Positions 9,721 to 19,201 of a stretch of DNA of 64,000 bases are shown here, in pieces. The DNA is from Roseivivax sp. GX 12232 (GTDB lineage: Bacteria > Pseudomonadota > Alphaproteobacteria > Rhodobacterales > Rhodobacteraceae), in the NCBI RefSeq assembly GCF_021272185.1, contig NZ_JAJSEC010000006.1, forward strand, positions 124,001 through 188,000, read 5' to 3'. The notes beneath the pieces are model-generated. The model ran no database searches and was not told the DNA's origin. It saw only the letters and a list, made by a program, of their open reading frames with translations. How positions within the stretch are numbered: the first letter of the stretch is position 1; each line of letters opens with the position of its first letter. The position numbers and the translations under genes are program-made.

Positions 9721-10776
9721 ATGATCTCTGAGCTATCCAATCCGCTTCTTTTCGGGGTGTTCGCCCTGGCCGCCCTGGCGGTGATCCTGGCCTCGATCCG
9801 GGCGACCGCGCTGGCCGACATCCTGGCCGACCGCACCCAGATCGGCGAGGCCATGGCCGGCGGGCTGATCCTCGGCGCGGCCACATCGCTGGCGGGCGTG
9901 GTGGTCTCGGTCAATGCCGCCTGGTCGGGCGACGGCAGCTACGCCTTCTCGAACGCCGTCGGCGGCATCGCGGCGCAGACGCTTTTCCTCGCTATCGCCG
10001 ACCTCTTGCACCGCCGCGCCAATCTCGAACATGCCGCCGCCGAGCCCGCCAACCTCTTCCAGGCGGTGATGCTGATCGTGCTGCTGAGCATGCCGCTTCT
10101 GGCGATCTCCGGGCCGGACGTGGCCTATTTCGGCGTGCACCCGGTCTCGCTGGCGCTGTTTCTCGCCTATCTCGCGGGGGTGAAGCTGGCCTCCTCGGTG
10201 CGCGAGGACCCGATGTGGCGGCCGGTGCGCACCTCCGACACCCGCCACGACGAGCCCGAGGACACTGAAGAACCGCAGAAATCCGCCCGCGGCCCGGCCA
10301 TGAGCTTCGTCGGGCTGGTGGCCATCATGGGCCTCGGCGGCTGGGTCATCAGCCAGACCGGCGGGGTCTTCATCGAGCGCTTCTCGCTCTCCTCGAGCCT
10401 TGTCGGCGCGCTGGTCACCGCGGTCGTGACCTCGCTGCCCGAGTTCGTCACCACGCTGGTCGCCGTGCGCCGCGGCGCGCTGCAGCTCGCCGTGGGCGGC
10501 ATCATCGGCGGCAATACCTTCGACACGCTCTTCCTGGTGGCCGCCGACATGGCCTATCGCGACGGCTCGATCTACCACGCCACCCAGGCCAACGACCTCT
10601 ACTGGCTGGCCACGGGTCTTCTGATGACCGCGGTGCTGCTGGGCGGGCTGATCCTGCGCCAGCGCGAGGGCCCGGGCCGGATCGGCATCGAGAGCGTCTT
10701 GATGATGGGCATCTATCTGACCGCCATGGTGATCGAGATCTTTGCGCGCAGCCCCTCCGGCGCGGGCGGGAGCTGA
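9721..10776 (+). CDS. Cation/Ca2+ exchanger family membrane protein
   Basis: A 351-residue inner-membrane protein with about ten hydrophobic segments in two halves, the layout of the sodium/calcium exchanger superfamily. The two inverted alpha repeats are visible: the first around residues 42-90 (GGLILGAATSLAGVVVSVNA) and the second around 236-275 (VVTSLPEFVTTLVAVRRGA, then GGIIGGNTFDTLF). The first repeat lacks the usual acidic residue (SLAG rather than SLPE), so ion specificity is uncertain. A hydrophilic loop rich in Asp, Glu and Arg (about 165-190) divides the halves. It follows dapD by 76 bp. Confidence 0.85.
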   Translation: MISELSNPLLFGVFALAALAVILASIRATALADILADRTQIGEAMAGGLILGAATSLAGVVVSVNAAWSGDGSYAFSNAVGGIAAQTLFLAIADLLHRRANLEHAAAEPANLFQAVMLIVLLSMPLLAISGPDVAYFGVHPVSLALFLAYLAGVKLASSVREDPMWRPVRTSDTRHDEPEDTEEPQKSARGPAMSFVGLVAIMGLGGWVISQTGGVFIERFSLSSSLVGALVTAVVTSLPEFVTTLVAVRRGALQLAVGGIIGGNTFDTLFLVAADMAYRDGSIYHATQANDLYWLATGLLMTAVLLGGLILRQREGPGRIGIESVLMMGIYLTAMVIEIFARSPSGAGGS

Positions 10777-10819
10777 GGTTTTTTTACGCTAGGCATGACA
10801 TGAGCAAAGGAGACGGGAG

Positions 10820-11068
10820 ATGACAGGTATCGGCTGGTTCGCGGCCCTGATCGTCGGCGCCATCGCCGGCTGGATCGCGGAGAAGATCATGAAGGCACGG
10901 CACGGGCTTCTGACGAACATCGTGCTCGGCATCCTCGGCGCGGTGGTGGGCAACTGGCTGCTCTACGCGCTGATCGACCGGACGCTGCACGGCTGGCAGG
11001 GCCAGCTGGTGGTCGGCGCCGGCGGGGCGTGCCTGCTGATCTGGCTGTGGCGGGCGATCCGGCGGTGA
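10820..11068 (+). CDS. GlsB/YeaQ/YmgE family small membrane protein
   Basis: An 82-residue protein with three predicted membrane helices and the glycine pattern of the transglycosylase-associated (GlsB/YeaQ/YmgE) family: GWFAALIVGAIAGWIAEKI, then LGILGAVVGNWLLY. Members are linked to general stress responses; the molecular role is not known. AAAGGAGA precedes the ATG at good distance. It lies 43 bp after the exchanger gene. Confidence 0.88.
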   Translation: MTGIGWFAALIVGAIAGWIAEKIMKARHGLLTNIVLGILGAVVGNWLLYALIDRTLHGWQGQLVVGAGGACLLIWLWRAIRR

Positions 11069-11180
11069 GGGTGGCCGGGGGGTCTTGGGGCGCTCGGGTC
11101 AAAGGGCCGGACCTTGGACCACCCCAAGAGCCGCCACACCACCAAGTGCGGCCCGCAGCCCCCGCACCAACACGCCCCAC

Positions 11181-11349
11181 CAGAGGGCGCGCGCCGGACC
11201 GGGGGCCGGCGCTACCGACCTCCGAGCTGCGCGCTTTATCCCAACAAGGTCAGGACGAAAGACGATCTAGGCACGCCCCCCCAAGGAGCGCCGGCCCATC
11301 GGGCCGGTCCGGCGCGCGCCCGGCATCTTCGATGCTATTCGGGCGCAAG
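11181..11349 (+). repeat. 169-bp structured intergenic repeat, copy B
   Basis: Copy B, forward. Hairpin 2 has the loop ATC in place of AAG with both 7-bp arms unchanged; hairpin 3 carries the GCATC/GATGC variant. It lies between the GlsB-like gene and the 110-residue hypothetical gene. Upstream bases read CCCCACC before CAGAGGG but no CCCTCT partner is present. The rest of 11069-11538 holds the tail duplication described separately and no gene. Confidence 0.9.
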
Positions 11350-11449
11350 AGAACGCTAATGCCCAAGCGCGGCGCCTTCGATGCTGTTCGGGCGCAGGAG
11401 TGCGCTATGGCTCAAGCGCGGCACCTCCGGTCCTGTTCGGCCGCAAGAC
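11328..11449 (+). repeat. Threefold 49-bp tandem duplication of the repeat's 3' hairpin
   Basis: The segment TTCGATGCTATTCGGGCGCA at the end of copy B recurs at 11377 and, more degenerate, at 11426. The period is exactly 49 bp both times. The intervening spacer is also similar (CGCTAATGCCCAAGCGCGG and CGCTATGGCTCAAGCGCGG). This is a local tandem expansion of only the hairpin-3 end of the element. Confidence 0.85.
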
Positions 11450-11538
11450 CCGCGCCTCGGCATACCGTCACCTCTCTAAACACCACCAGCCCCCGACCCA
11501 CGCTTGACAACCCCGGCCTCAGACCCGAGGGAGCGCAT

Positions 11539-11871
11539 ATGGCAAGCGAGAGCGGCAAGAAGCAGAAGGTCTACACCCTGGTGGTCCAGGTCGGGCGCAA
11601 GTCCGGCGACGGGCTGCCCGAGGGCGCCTCGGGCGCGGCGCTGATGTGTTACGCCTCGGGCGTGGACGAGGCCGAGGCCGTGCGCGAGACCGTGGCGATC
11701 CTGAAGCAGGCCGACCTGGCGCCCCTCGACGTGACCGGCCACGGCACCGAGGAGGACCGCCGCGAGGCCGGCCACGAGATTGACGCCGAGGAAGCCGCGC
11801 TCATGGCCCGCGCGCTCGAGGAAAACTCGGTGATCGTGGCGCAGATCACGCCGTTCTTCGACAAGGACTGA
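11539..11871 (+). CDS. Conserved hypothetical protein
   Basis: A 110-residue acidic protein, predicted cytoplasmic, of unknown function. A lysine-rich start (residues 1-10) leads into a beta strand (YTLVVQV), and the rest alternates strands and helices in a compact alpha/beta pattern (VDEAEAVRETVAILKQA, then ALEENSVIVAQITPFF). The ATG at 11539 is chosen because coding-like codon use starts there; upstream bases belong to the repeat tail. No family assignment is possible by eye. Confidence 0.65.
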   Translation: MASESGKKQKVYTLVVQVGRKSGDGLPEGASGAALMCYASGVDEAEAVRETVAILKQADLAPLDVTGHGTEEDRREAGHEIDAEEAALMARALEENSVIVAQITPFFDKD

Positions 11872-11919
11872 ACGGGGGGGCCTCGAGCCGTCCGCAAGAC
11901 CGCCCTCAGGCGCCCGGGC

Positions 11920-12990
11920 TCACGCCGCCCGGGCCTCCGCCAGCGTCACCGCCTCGAAGGGCCGCAAGGTCTGGTATCCCGCGCGCAGGTGCTCGGGGAA
12001 GCGCGCGTCCTCGAGCCCGGCAAACAGCGAGGCCGCCCGCAGCGCGCGGTCGCGGCGCAGGCGGCCGAGATAGAGGCTCTCGAGCCCCGCGCCCGCCACC
12101 CGCAGCGCGTCATGGCGCGCCAGCACCACCTGCACGTAGCTGAGGAAAGCGCCGGTCTGCGCGCGGTAGCCGGTGAAGCCGTTGGCCAGCGCCTCGGCCG
12201 GGATCAGCACCGCCTCGCGGCCGAAAAGATATTCCACGTCCGAGCCGCCGATCACCAGCCGCTGCTGCGGCGCGATGGTGATGTCGCGGGTCAGCCCGAG
12301 GTAGGGCGCGCGCAGGGTCACCGGGGCGAAGGCGCCCATGGCGGGCACCTCGCGGGTCGCCAGTGCGACGACCTCCTGCACGCCGCCGAGGGTCAGCACG
12401 CGGTCGCCGGGGCGCAGCGCATCGGCGCGGCGCGGCCCGCGCGGGGTCTCGACCGGGGTGCCGGCGGTCAGGCTCGGCATCGGGCCCACGGGCTCCACCG
12501 CGTCGGAGATCGCGCAGTAGATCACGTCGCGGTCGCGCTCGCAGAGCTCGGGGCGCTCGATCATCGTGTAGAGATCCTCGAGCATGAGCGGCGGCGGCGG
12601 CGGGGTCTCGAGCATCCGCACCCGGTCGCTCTCGGGGCGTTCGACGGTCAGCCGCCCCCAGCGCGCCGGCGCGTCCCAGGAAAAGGTGAGCCGCAGGGTG
12701 TCGGTGCGCTCCTCGCTCTCGGGCGGGACGACGGAGTGAAAGACCGCGTCGCCCTGGGCGAGGATCACCACCACCCCGCCGCCGGGCACCGCCTGGAAGG
12801 AGATGCGCCCGGCCCAGGGGTGGCGGCGCTCGTAGCCCAGAAGCGTCTGCGGGCGGCCCTCGGGCGAGAGCCTGGTCTCGATCACGATGGAGCCGCGGGT
12901 CTGCAAGCGGTAGCGCGCCTGGGCGTCGGGCCCGAAGACCGCGGCATCGGACCAGCGCCGTTCGGCGTCGGAGACGGCGATCCAGCTCAT
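11920..12990 (-). CDS. Hint domain-containing protein
   Basis: A 356-residue protein. From about residue 170 it carries a Hint (hedgehog/intein) domain of the type common in Rhodobacterales: it opens with [24 protein letters not shown], where the block A cysteine or serine is replaced by Thr-Ala-Gly-Thr, and continues with [14 protein letters not shown], the block holding a histidine in intact inteins but reading APQQR here. Autoprocessing is therefore doubtful. The N-terminal 160 residues form a beta-rich domain with no signal peptide. Hint proteins of this kind are often surface or secreted adhesin-like proteins, but this one may be cytoplasmic. It is divergent from dapE. Confidence 0.75.
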   Translation of the reverse strand: MSWIAVSDAERRWSDAAVFGPDAQARYRLQTRGSIVIETRLSPEGRPQTLLGYERRHPWAGRISFQAVPGGGVVVILAQGDAVFHSVVPPESEERTDTLRLTFSWDAPARWGRLTVERPESDRVRMLETPPPPPLMLEDLYTMIERPELCERDRDVIYCAISDAVEPVGPMPSLTAGTPVETPRGPRRADALRPGDRVLTLGGVQEVVALATREVPAMGAFAPVTLRAPYLGLTRDITIAPQQRLVIGGSDVEYLFGREAVLIPAEALANGFTGYRAQTGAFLSYVQVVLARHDALRVAGAGLESLYLGRLRRDRALRAASLFAGLEDARFPEHLRAGYQTLRPFEAVTLAEARAA

Positions 12991-13270
12991 GCGGGGCGGC
13001 CACGGGCGGAGCCGTCAGCCGCGCTTTCAGACGCGGCGCGCGGGGCGCTGCGGACAGGCGGCTTGGGCAGGACGGCAAACGGCAGAACCATGCGCCCAGC
13101 TATACGCCAGTTCCCCGCGCGGGGCACCGGCAAAGACCCCGCAGGGCGCGATTTCTGCGACAGACGGCGCGCAGGGCGCAAGAGCCCCCGCCCCGGCCCG
13201 CTCCGCGCGGCAATTGCATTGCCGGGGCGGCTGGATTAGCCCAAGACCACGCCAGAGCCGGAGCCTCCCC

Positions 13271-14413
13271 ATGCCCAAAGATCCCGTCGCGCTGACCGCC
13301 GAGTTGATCCGCTGCCCCTCGGTCACCCCCGAGGAGGGCGGCGCGCTCCAGCTCCTTGAGGAAGAGCTGACCGCGGCGGGCTTCGCCTGCGCCCGCGCCG
13401 ACCGGGGCGGGGTCGCGAACCTCTTCGCGCGCTGGGGCGAAAAGGGCCACGCCCGCACCTTCGGCTTCAACGGCCATACCGACGTGGTGCCGGTGGGCGA
13501 CCGCGCGGCCTGGAGCCGCGACCCCTTCGGCGCCGAGATCGACGCGGGCATCCTCTGGGGCCGGGGCGCGACCGACATGAAGTCCGGCGTCGCGGCCTTC
13601 GTCTCGGCGGCCACGCATTTCGTCACCGAGACCCCGCCCGAGGGCGCGGTGATCCTGGCCATCACCGGCGACGAGGAAGGCCCCGCGCAGGACGGCACGA
13701 AGGCGCTTCTCGATCACATGCAGGCCGAGGGCGAGCGCATGTCGGTCTGCCTCGTGGGCGAGCCCACCTGCCCCGAAGAAATGGGCGAAATGATGAAGAT
13801 CGGCCGGCGCGGTTCGCTCTCGGCCTGGGTCACGGTCAAGGGCGTGCAGGGCCATGCCGCCTATCCGCACCGCGCCAGGAACCCCTGCCACGCGCTGGTG
13901 CGGCTCTTCGACCGGCTGGCCGGGCGGCGGCTCGACGAGGGCACCGACCATTTCGACGCCTCCTCGCTGCAGGTGGTCAGCCTCGATGTCGGCAATCCCG
14001 CGACGAACGTCATCCCCGCCGAGGCGCGCGGCCTCTTGAACATCCGCTTCAACGATCTGCACGACGGCGCGTCGCTCACCGACTGGCTGACCCGCGAGGC
14101 CGCCGAGGTCGACCGCGCCTTCGGCACCGAGACCCGGCTCGAGATCAAGGTCTCGGGCGAGGCCTTCCTGACCCCGCCGGGGCCGCTTTCGGACCTCGTG
14201 GCCGAGGCGGTCGAGGCCGAGACCGGGCGGCGGCCGCTGCTCTCGACCACCGGCGGCACCTCGGACGCGCGCTTCGTCAAGGACCACTGCCCGGTGGTCG
14301 AGTTCGGCCTCGTCGGCAAGACCATGCACCAGGTCGACGAACATGTGCCGGTGGCGCAGATCACCCAGCTTTCCGCCGTCTACCGCCGCATCCTCGCGGC
14401 CTATTTCGCATGA
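13271..14413 (+). CDS. dapE: Succinyl-diaminopimelate desuccinylase
   Basis: A 380-residue M20-family enzyme that hydrolyses N-succinyl-LL-diaminopimelate to diaminopimelate and succinate. The two-zinc motifs are present: GHTDVVP (His69, Asp71), RGATDMK (Asp102) and GDEEG (about 133-137). Length is normal. It overlaps the following acetyltransferase gene by 4 bp (ATGA), so the two are translationally coupled. The 280 bp upstream, between divergent starts, show no other gene. Confidence 0.95.
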   Translation: MPKDPVALTAELIRCPSVTPEEGGALQLLEEELTAAGFACARADRGGVANLFARWGEKGHARTFGFNGHTDVVPVGDRAAWSRDPFGAEIDAGILWGRGATDMKSGVAAFVSAATHFVTETPPEGAVILAITGDEEGPAQDGTKALLDHMQAEGERMSVCLVGEPTCPEEMGEMMKIGRRGSLSAWVTVKGVQGHAAYPHRARNPCHALVRLFDRLAGRRLDEGTDHFDASSLQVVSLDVGNPATNVIPAEARGLLNIRFNDLHDGASLTDWLTREAAEVDRAFGTETRLEIKVSGEAFLTPPGPLSDLVAEAVEAETGRRPLLSTTGGTSDARFVKDHCPVVEFGLVGKTMHQVDEHVPVAQITQLSAVYRRILAAYFA

Positions 14414-14829
14414 GCCTGGAGATCGCGCCGAGCCCCGATTTCGCCCCGGTCCGCGCCCTGCGCGAGGTGGTCTTCGTCACCGAACAGGGCTTCGACCCGG
14501 CCGGCGAGTTCGACGCGATCGACGACGCGGCGGTGCATCTCCTGGCCCGGCTTGACGGCGCGCCGGTGGGCTGCGCGCGGCTCTACGAGGTGGCGGGCGA
14601 AGGCCGGATCGGGCGGATCTGCGTCCTCTCCGAAGGCCGGGGCCGCGGCATCGGCGCAGCCCTGGTCGAGGCGGGGCTCGCGCATTTCCGCGCGCGCGGG
14701 CTGGCCACGGTCGCGCTTTCCGCCCAGGTCCGGGCGGCGGCCTTCTACGAGGGGCTGGGCTTCACCGCCTACGGTGGGATCATCGACGACGAAGGCGTGC
14801 CGCACAGGATGATGCGCCGCGCGCCCTGA
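14410..14829 (+). CDS. GNAT family N-acetyltransferase
   Basis: A 139-residue Gcn5-related acetyltransferase. The acetyl-CoA binding motif A is seen as [19 protein letters not shown] (about residues 75-93), and the N-terminal [12 protein letters not shown] resembles the ElaA/YjcF-type subgroup. It transfers acetyl from acetyl-CoA to an unknown amine. It is coupled to dapE by a 4-bp overlap and precedes rnr by 44 bp; this linkage does not define its substrate. Confidence 0.85.
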   Translation: MSLEIAPSPDFAPVRALREVVFVTEQGFDPAGEFDAIDDAAVHLLARLDGAPVGCARLYEVAGEGRIGRICVLSEGRGRGIGAALVEAGLAHFRARGLATVALSAQVRAAAFYEGLGFTAYGGIIDDEGVPHRMMRRAP

Positions 14830-14873
14830 AAGGCCCCGTGACGACCCCGGGCCCGCGTGCTAACTGCGCATCC

Positions 14874-17180
14874 ATGGCACAGCTTCCCACCAAGGCAGAG
14901 ATCCTCGACTGGATCGCCGAGAACCCGACCCAGACGGCCAAGCGCGACATCGCCAAGGCCTTCGGGATCAAGGGCGCGCAGCGCATCGACCTCAAGCAGA
15001 TGCTCAAGGAGCTCGAGAACGAGGGGCATCTCGAGAAGCGCAAGAAGACCTACCGTGACCCCGACCGGCTGCCGCCGGTCAGCGTCCTTGAGGTGCTCGA
15101 GCCCGGCGCGGACGGCGATCTTTTCGCCAAGCCGATGGAATGGCACGGCGAGGGGCGCGAGCCGGTGGTGCTGATCGTGGCGCGGGACAGCGACCCCGCG
15201 CTCGGGGCCGGCGACCGCATCCTGGCGCGGCTCCAGCAGGTCAAGGACACCGACCACGACTACGAGGCGCGGCTGATCCGGCGCATCGGCACCAACCCCA
15301 AGAAGGTGGTGGGCATCTTCCGAAAAAGCGCCGAGGGCGGGCGCATCGCCCCGATCGAGAAGGGTTCGGACCGCGAATGGCGCGTCGGCGCCGATGCCGC
15401 GGGCGGCGCCAAGGACGGCGAACTGGTCGAGGCCGAGCAGATCGGCCCCCGCGGGCGCATGGGCGCGCCCCGCGCCCGGGTCACCGCCCGGATCGGCGAT
15501 CCCTCCGAGCCGCGCGCGGTCTCGCTCATCGCGATCCACCAGCACGGCATCCCCGACGATTTCCCCGAGGACGTTCTGGCCGAGGCCGACCGGATGAAGC
15601 CCGCGGGCCTCAAGGGCCGGACCGACCTGCGCGAGCTGCCGCTTGTGACCATCGACCCCTCGGATGCGCGCGACCACGACGACGCGGTCTATGCCGCGCC
15701 CGACGAGGACCCGAAGAACCCGGGCGGGCACATCCTCTGGGTCGCGATCGCCGATGTGGCGCATTACGTGCGCCCCGGCAGCGCGCTCGACCGCGAGGCG
15801 CGCAAGCGCGGCAATTCCAGCTATTTCCCCGACCGGGTGGTGCCGATGCTGCCCGACCGGCTCTCGGGCGATCTCTGCTCGCTGCACGAGGGCGTGCCGC
15901 GCGCCTGCCTGGCGGTGCGCATGGTGCTGGATGCCGAGGGCAACAAGAAAAGCCACACGTTCGAACGCGCGCTGATGCGTTCGCCCGCCTCGCTGACCTA
16001 CCAGGAGGTGCAGGCGGCCTATGACGGCGAGCCCGCCGACCACGTGGCGCCGCTTCTCGACGACGTGGTGAAGCCGCTCTACGCGGCCTATTACGCGCTC
16101 CGCGCCGCGCGCGCGCGCCGCCAGCCGCTGGAGCTGGACCTGCCCGAGCGGCGCATCCAGCTGTCCGAGGACGGCAAGGTCACCAGCGTCAACTTCGTCG
16201 ACCGGCTGGACGCCCACCGGATGATCGAGGAATTCATGGTGCTGGCCAATGTCGCCGCCGCCGAGACGCTGATCGCCAAGAAGACGCCGCTGCTGTTCCG
16301 GGTCCACGAGGAACCGCCGCAGGACAAGCTTGAAAGCCTGCGCGACACCGCCGATGCGGCGGGGCTGACGCTGGCCAAGGGGCAGGTCCTGAAGACCCGG
16401 CACCTCAACCAGCTGCTCGCCGATGCGGCGGCGGGCGACGAGGCCGAGCTGATCAACCTCTCGACCCTGCGCGCCATGACCCAGGCCTATTACGCGCCGA
16501 AGAACTTCGGCCACTTCGGGCTCGCGCTGCAGAACTACGCGCATTTCACCTCGCCGATCCGGCGCTATTCCGACCTGATCGTGCACCGCGGGCTGATCTC
16601 GGCGCATGGCTGGGGCGAGGACGGGCTGTCCCAGACCGACGTCGAGACGCTGGAGCAGACCGGCACGCATATCTCCGACACCGAGCGGCGCAGCATGGTC
16701 GCCGAACGCGACACCACCGACCGTTACCTCGCGGCCTATCTCTCGGACCGGGTGGGCGCGGAGTTCACCGGGCGGATCGCGGGCATCGCCAAGTTCGGTG
16801 TCTTCGTGAAGCTCGACGAGACCGGCGCCGACGGGCTGGTCCCGATGCGCAACCTCGGGCGCGAGTATTTCCACTTCGACCGCGACGAGGGCACACTGAT
16901 GGGCGCCGAGACCGGCACCGTCGTGCGGCTGGGCCAGCGCGCCCGGGTCAAGCTGATCGAAGCCGCTCCGGTGACCGGCGGCATCGCCTTCGACCTGCTC
17001 GAGCTCGAGGACCAGGAGATGCCGCAGGGCGGCGGCGGCGGCCGGCGCGGCGGCAGCAAACCGCCCCGGAAGACGCGCGGCAAGCCCGGCAAGCCGCCCA
17101 AGCGCAAGCTCGAACGCGCCAAGAAGAAGGACGCCGCGGGCAAGACCAAGGAAAAGCGGCGCCGTCTGTCGCGCGGGTGA
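14874..17180 (+). CDS. rnr: Ribonuclease R
   Basis: A 768-residue 3'-5' exoribonuclease of the RNB family that degrades structured RNA. An N-terminal winged-helix segment (1-60) is followed by cold-shock/OB domains. The RNB domain has the metal-binding aspartates in DPSDARDHDD (261-270), and a C-terminal S1 domain starts near AGIAKFGVFVKL. The last 60 residues are a very basic Lys/Arg tail, usual for RNase R. The ATG at 14874 is chosen because the twelve residues upstream do not resemble the family. Confidence 0.95.
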   Translation: MAQLPTKAEILDWIAENPTQTAKRDIAKAFGIKGAQRIDLKQMLKELENEGHLEKRKKTYRDPDRLPPVSVLEVLEPGADGDLFAKPMEWHGEGREPVVLIVARDSDPALGAGDRILARLQQVKDTDHDYEARLIRRIGTNPKKVVGIFRKSAEGGRIAPIEKGSDREWRVGADAAGGAKDGELVEAEQIGPRGRMGAPRARVTARIGDPSEPRAVSLIAIHQHGIPDDFPEDVLAEADRMKPAGLKGRTDLRELPLVTIDPSDARDHDDAVYAAPDEDPKNPGGHILWVAIADVAHYVRPGSALDREARKRGNSSYFPDRVVPMLPDRLSGDLCSLHEGVPRACLAVRMVLDAEGNKKSHTFERALMRSPASLTYQEVQAAYDGEPADHVAPLLDDVVKPLYAAYYALRAARARRQPLELDLPERRIQLSEDGKVTSVNFVDRLDAHRMIEEFMVLANVAAAETLIAKKTPLLFRVHEEPPQDKLESLRDTADAAGLTLAKGQVLKTRHLNQLLADAAAGDEAELINLSTLRAMTQAYYAPKNFGHFGLALQNYAHFTSPIRRYSDLIVHRGLISAHGWGEDGLSQTDVETLEQTGTHISDTERRSMVAERDTTDRYLAAYLSDRVGAEFTGRIAGIAKFGVFVKLDETGADGLVPMRNLGREYFHFDRDEGTLMGAETGTVVRLGQRARVKLIEAAPVTGGIAFDLLELEDQEMPQGGGGGRRGGSKPPRKTRGKPGKPPKRKLERAKKKDAAGKTKEKRRRLSRG

Positions 17181-17276
17181 TCGGCAAGGCCTTGCCCGCC
17201 CTGCAGGCGGCGCTTTGCGCGGGCCCGCGCAGCGGATAGAGTGCCGCGCAAACGAGCAGCAGACCCGGTTAGGCCC

Positions 17277-18560
17277 ATGACACTTGCGCCGCTGTCCCTT
17301 GCCCTGGCCGCCCTTGGCACCCTGGCCCAGGCCGCGCCCGAGCTTTCGATCCGTCCCGAGGCCCGCCCCGGCGCGGGCCAGGCGCCCTCGCCCATCGAGG
17401 TGCTCTTGCGGCCCGAGGACCTCTCGGACCTGAGCCAGGCCGGCTTCGAGACCTGGATCGCCGCCTTCCGGCCCTATGCCCTGACCGAGGGCATCTCGGC
17501 CACGACCTACGACGAGGCCTTCGCCAGCGCGCGCTTCGATCCCGGCATCGTCGAGAAGGACCGCCGGCAGAACGAGTTCACCAAGACCATCTGGGACTAC
17601 CTCGACACCGCCGTCTCGGACGCGCGGGTCGCCAATGGCCGCGCGGCGCTCAAGGCGCAGGGCGCGACGCTCGACCGGATCGAGGCGGAATACGGCGTCT
17701 CGAAAGAGATCGTGACCGCGATCTGGGGGCTGGAATCGGCCTACGGCGGCTTCAAGGGCACCACGCCGACGCTGGGCGCGCTTGCCACCCTCGCCTACGA
17801 GGGCCGCCGCGCCGCCTTCTTCGAGGCCGAGGTCATCGCCGCGCTGAAGATCCTCGAGGCCGGAGAGACCAGCGCGCCGAACCTGCGCGGCTCCTGGGCC
17901 GGGGCCATGGGGCACACGCAGTTCATGCCCTCGTCCTATCTGGAGCTCGCGGTCGACTGGACCGGCGACGGGCGGCGCGACATCTGGGGCGAGGACCCCG
18001 CCGACGCGCTGGCCTCGACCGCGGCCTACCTGGCCGAGCGCGGCTGGCAGACCGGCGTGCCCTGGGGCTTCGAGGTGCTGCTGCCCTCGGATTTCGACTA
18101 CCTTCAGGCGCGGCGCGACAACACCAAGACGCTCGAGGGCTGGCGCGGGCTGGGCGTCGCCCCGGTGGGCCAGCCCGAGGTGCCCGCGGAGACCGAGTTG
18201 TCGCTGCTCCTGCCCGCCGGCGCCGATGGCGCGGCCTTCCTGATCTCGGAGAATTTCGAGGTTCTGGAGAGCTACAACACCGCCGATGCCTACGTGATCG
18301 CAGTGGGCCACCTGGCGCAGCGGCTGGCGGGCGCGGGGCCGCTGACCAACTCCTGGCCGCGGCAGGACCGGGCGCTGACCTACGACGAGCGGATCGAGCT
18401 GCAGGAGCTTCTGCGCGCGGCGGGTTTCGACCCCGAGAAGATCGATGGGCGGATCGGTCCGCTGACCATCGCGGCGGTGCGCAACTACCAGGACGCCGAG
18501 GGGCTGCGGCCGGACGGCTACGTCTCGCTCAGGGTGCTGGAGCACCTGCGGGAGGGCTGA
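17277..18560 (+). CDS. Lytic murein transglycosylase (MltB family) with peptidoglycan-binding domain
   Basis: A 427-residue exported enzyme. An N-terminal signal sequence (1-22, ending near TLAQAAPE) is followed by an SLT_2/MltB-type domain with the catalytic glutamate in IWGLESAYGG (Glu153). The C-terminus holds a PG_binding_1 domain (about 372-425, AAGFDPEKIDGRIGPLTIAAV). It cleaves the glycan strand to form 1,6-anhydro-muropeptides in the periplasm. The ATG at 17277 is chosen since the upstream in-frame codons would push the signal peptide inward. Confidence 0.92.
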   Translation: MTLAPLSLALAALGTLAQAAPELSIRPEARPGAGQAPSPIEVLLRPEDLSDLSQAGFETWIAAFRPYALTEGISATTYDEAFASARFDPGIVEKDRRQNEFTKTIWDYLDTAVSDARVANGRAALKAQGATLDRIEAEYGVSKEIVTAIWGLESAYGGFKGTTPTLGALATLAYEGRRAAFFEAEVIAALKILEAGETSAPNLRGSWAGAMGHTQFMPSSYLELAVDWTGDGRRDIWGEDPADALASTAAYLAERGWQTGVPWGFEVLLPSDFDYLQARRDNTKTLEGWRGLGVAPVGQPEVPAETELSLLLPAGADGAAFLISENFEVLESYNTADAYVIAVGHLAQRLAGAGPLTNSWPRQDRALTYDERIELQELLRAAGFDPEKIDGRIGPLTIAAVRNYQDAEGLRPDGYVSLRVLEHLREG

Positions 18561-18578
18561 GGCTTTAAGCCCTTGGCC

Positions 18579-19100
18579 CTAGCGCAGTGCCTCGGGCGCG
18601 CAGCGCCCGCCGGTGAAACAGGTGGTGACGCGGGCGAGGTCCTCGGGGTCGGGCTCGGGGTAGAGGCCCGCCGGGCAGGGGCTCAGCTGCGCCACGTAGT
18701 CCGCGCCCTGCTGTTCCAGGAATACCAGGTGCCTGAGCCCGCTTTCCGTGCGCCCGCACCAGGGGCCGAGGCAGATCGCGCGCAGCACGATGTCGCGGTC
18801 GAAAGCCCGGGCGAAGCCGTCGGGGCCGAGCGATTGGCCCGTCAGCCGGGCGGGAATGTCGGTGGACGCGGCCTTGCCCTCGGTGCCGAGGTCCTCCTTT
18901 GGCAGCCGCGCCTCGTCGAAGGTCAGGACACCCGTGACCACGACCCAGAGGTCGTTGTCGGCCTCGGCCATCAGGTAGTCGCGGGCGACATCGGCGGGCA
19001 TGCAGGAGAGCGCCCGCGCGGGTCCGGGCAGAAATGACGCTGCAAGGAGCGTGGGAAGAAGGGCTGCGGCGAGGCCGCGAGGGCGTGCCGGGGCCGCCAT
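18579..19100 (-). CDS. Secreted conserved hypothetical protein
   Basis: A 173-residue protein with a signal peptide of about 26 residues (basic start, LAAALLPTLLAASFLPG core, cleavage after ARA). The mature part holds seven cysteines (from LSCMPADVARDYL to FTGGRCAPEALR), suggesting disulfides in the periplasm. Function is unknown; the ATVDVxR-like opening resembles small periplasmic proteins seen only in Rhodobacterales. It is convergent with the transglycosylase gene. Confidence 0.7.
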   Translation of the reverse strand: MAAPARPRGLAAALLPTLLAASFLPGPARALSCMPADVARDYLMAEADNDLWVVVTGVLTFDEARLPKEDLGTEGKAASTDIPARLTGQSLGPDGFARAFDRDIVLRAICLGPWCGRTESGLRHLVFLEQQGADYVAQLSPCPAGLYPEPDPEDLARVTTCFTGGRCAPEALR

Positions 19101-19201
19101 TGGCCGCTTGCTCGGAGAGCCAAGACGCCCCACCCACTCACACCACCCGAACCCGAAGCGCCGCGCCGGAGCCGTCCCGCGCCGCCTCCGGGCCGGGGCG
19201 C

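Noticed and set aside
11328-11449. A CRISPR array
   Set aside because: There are only three units, the spacer is itself repeated, and there are no cas genes in the window.
11504-11532. TTGACA before the 110-residue hypothetical gene as a promoter
   Set aside because: No -10-like hexamer lies at the right spacing before the start codon.
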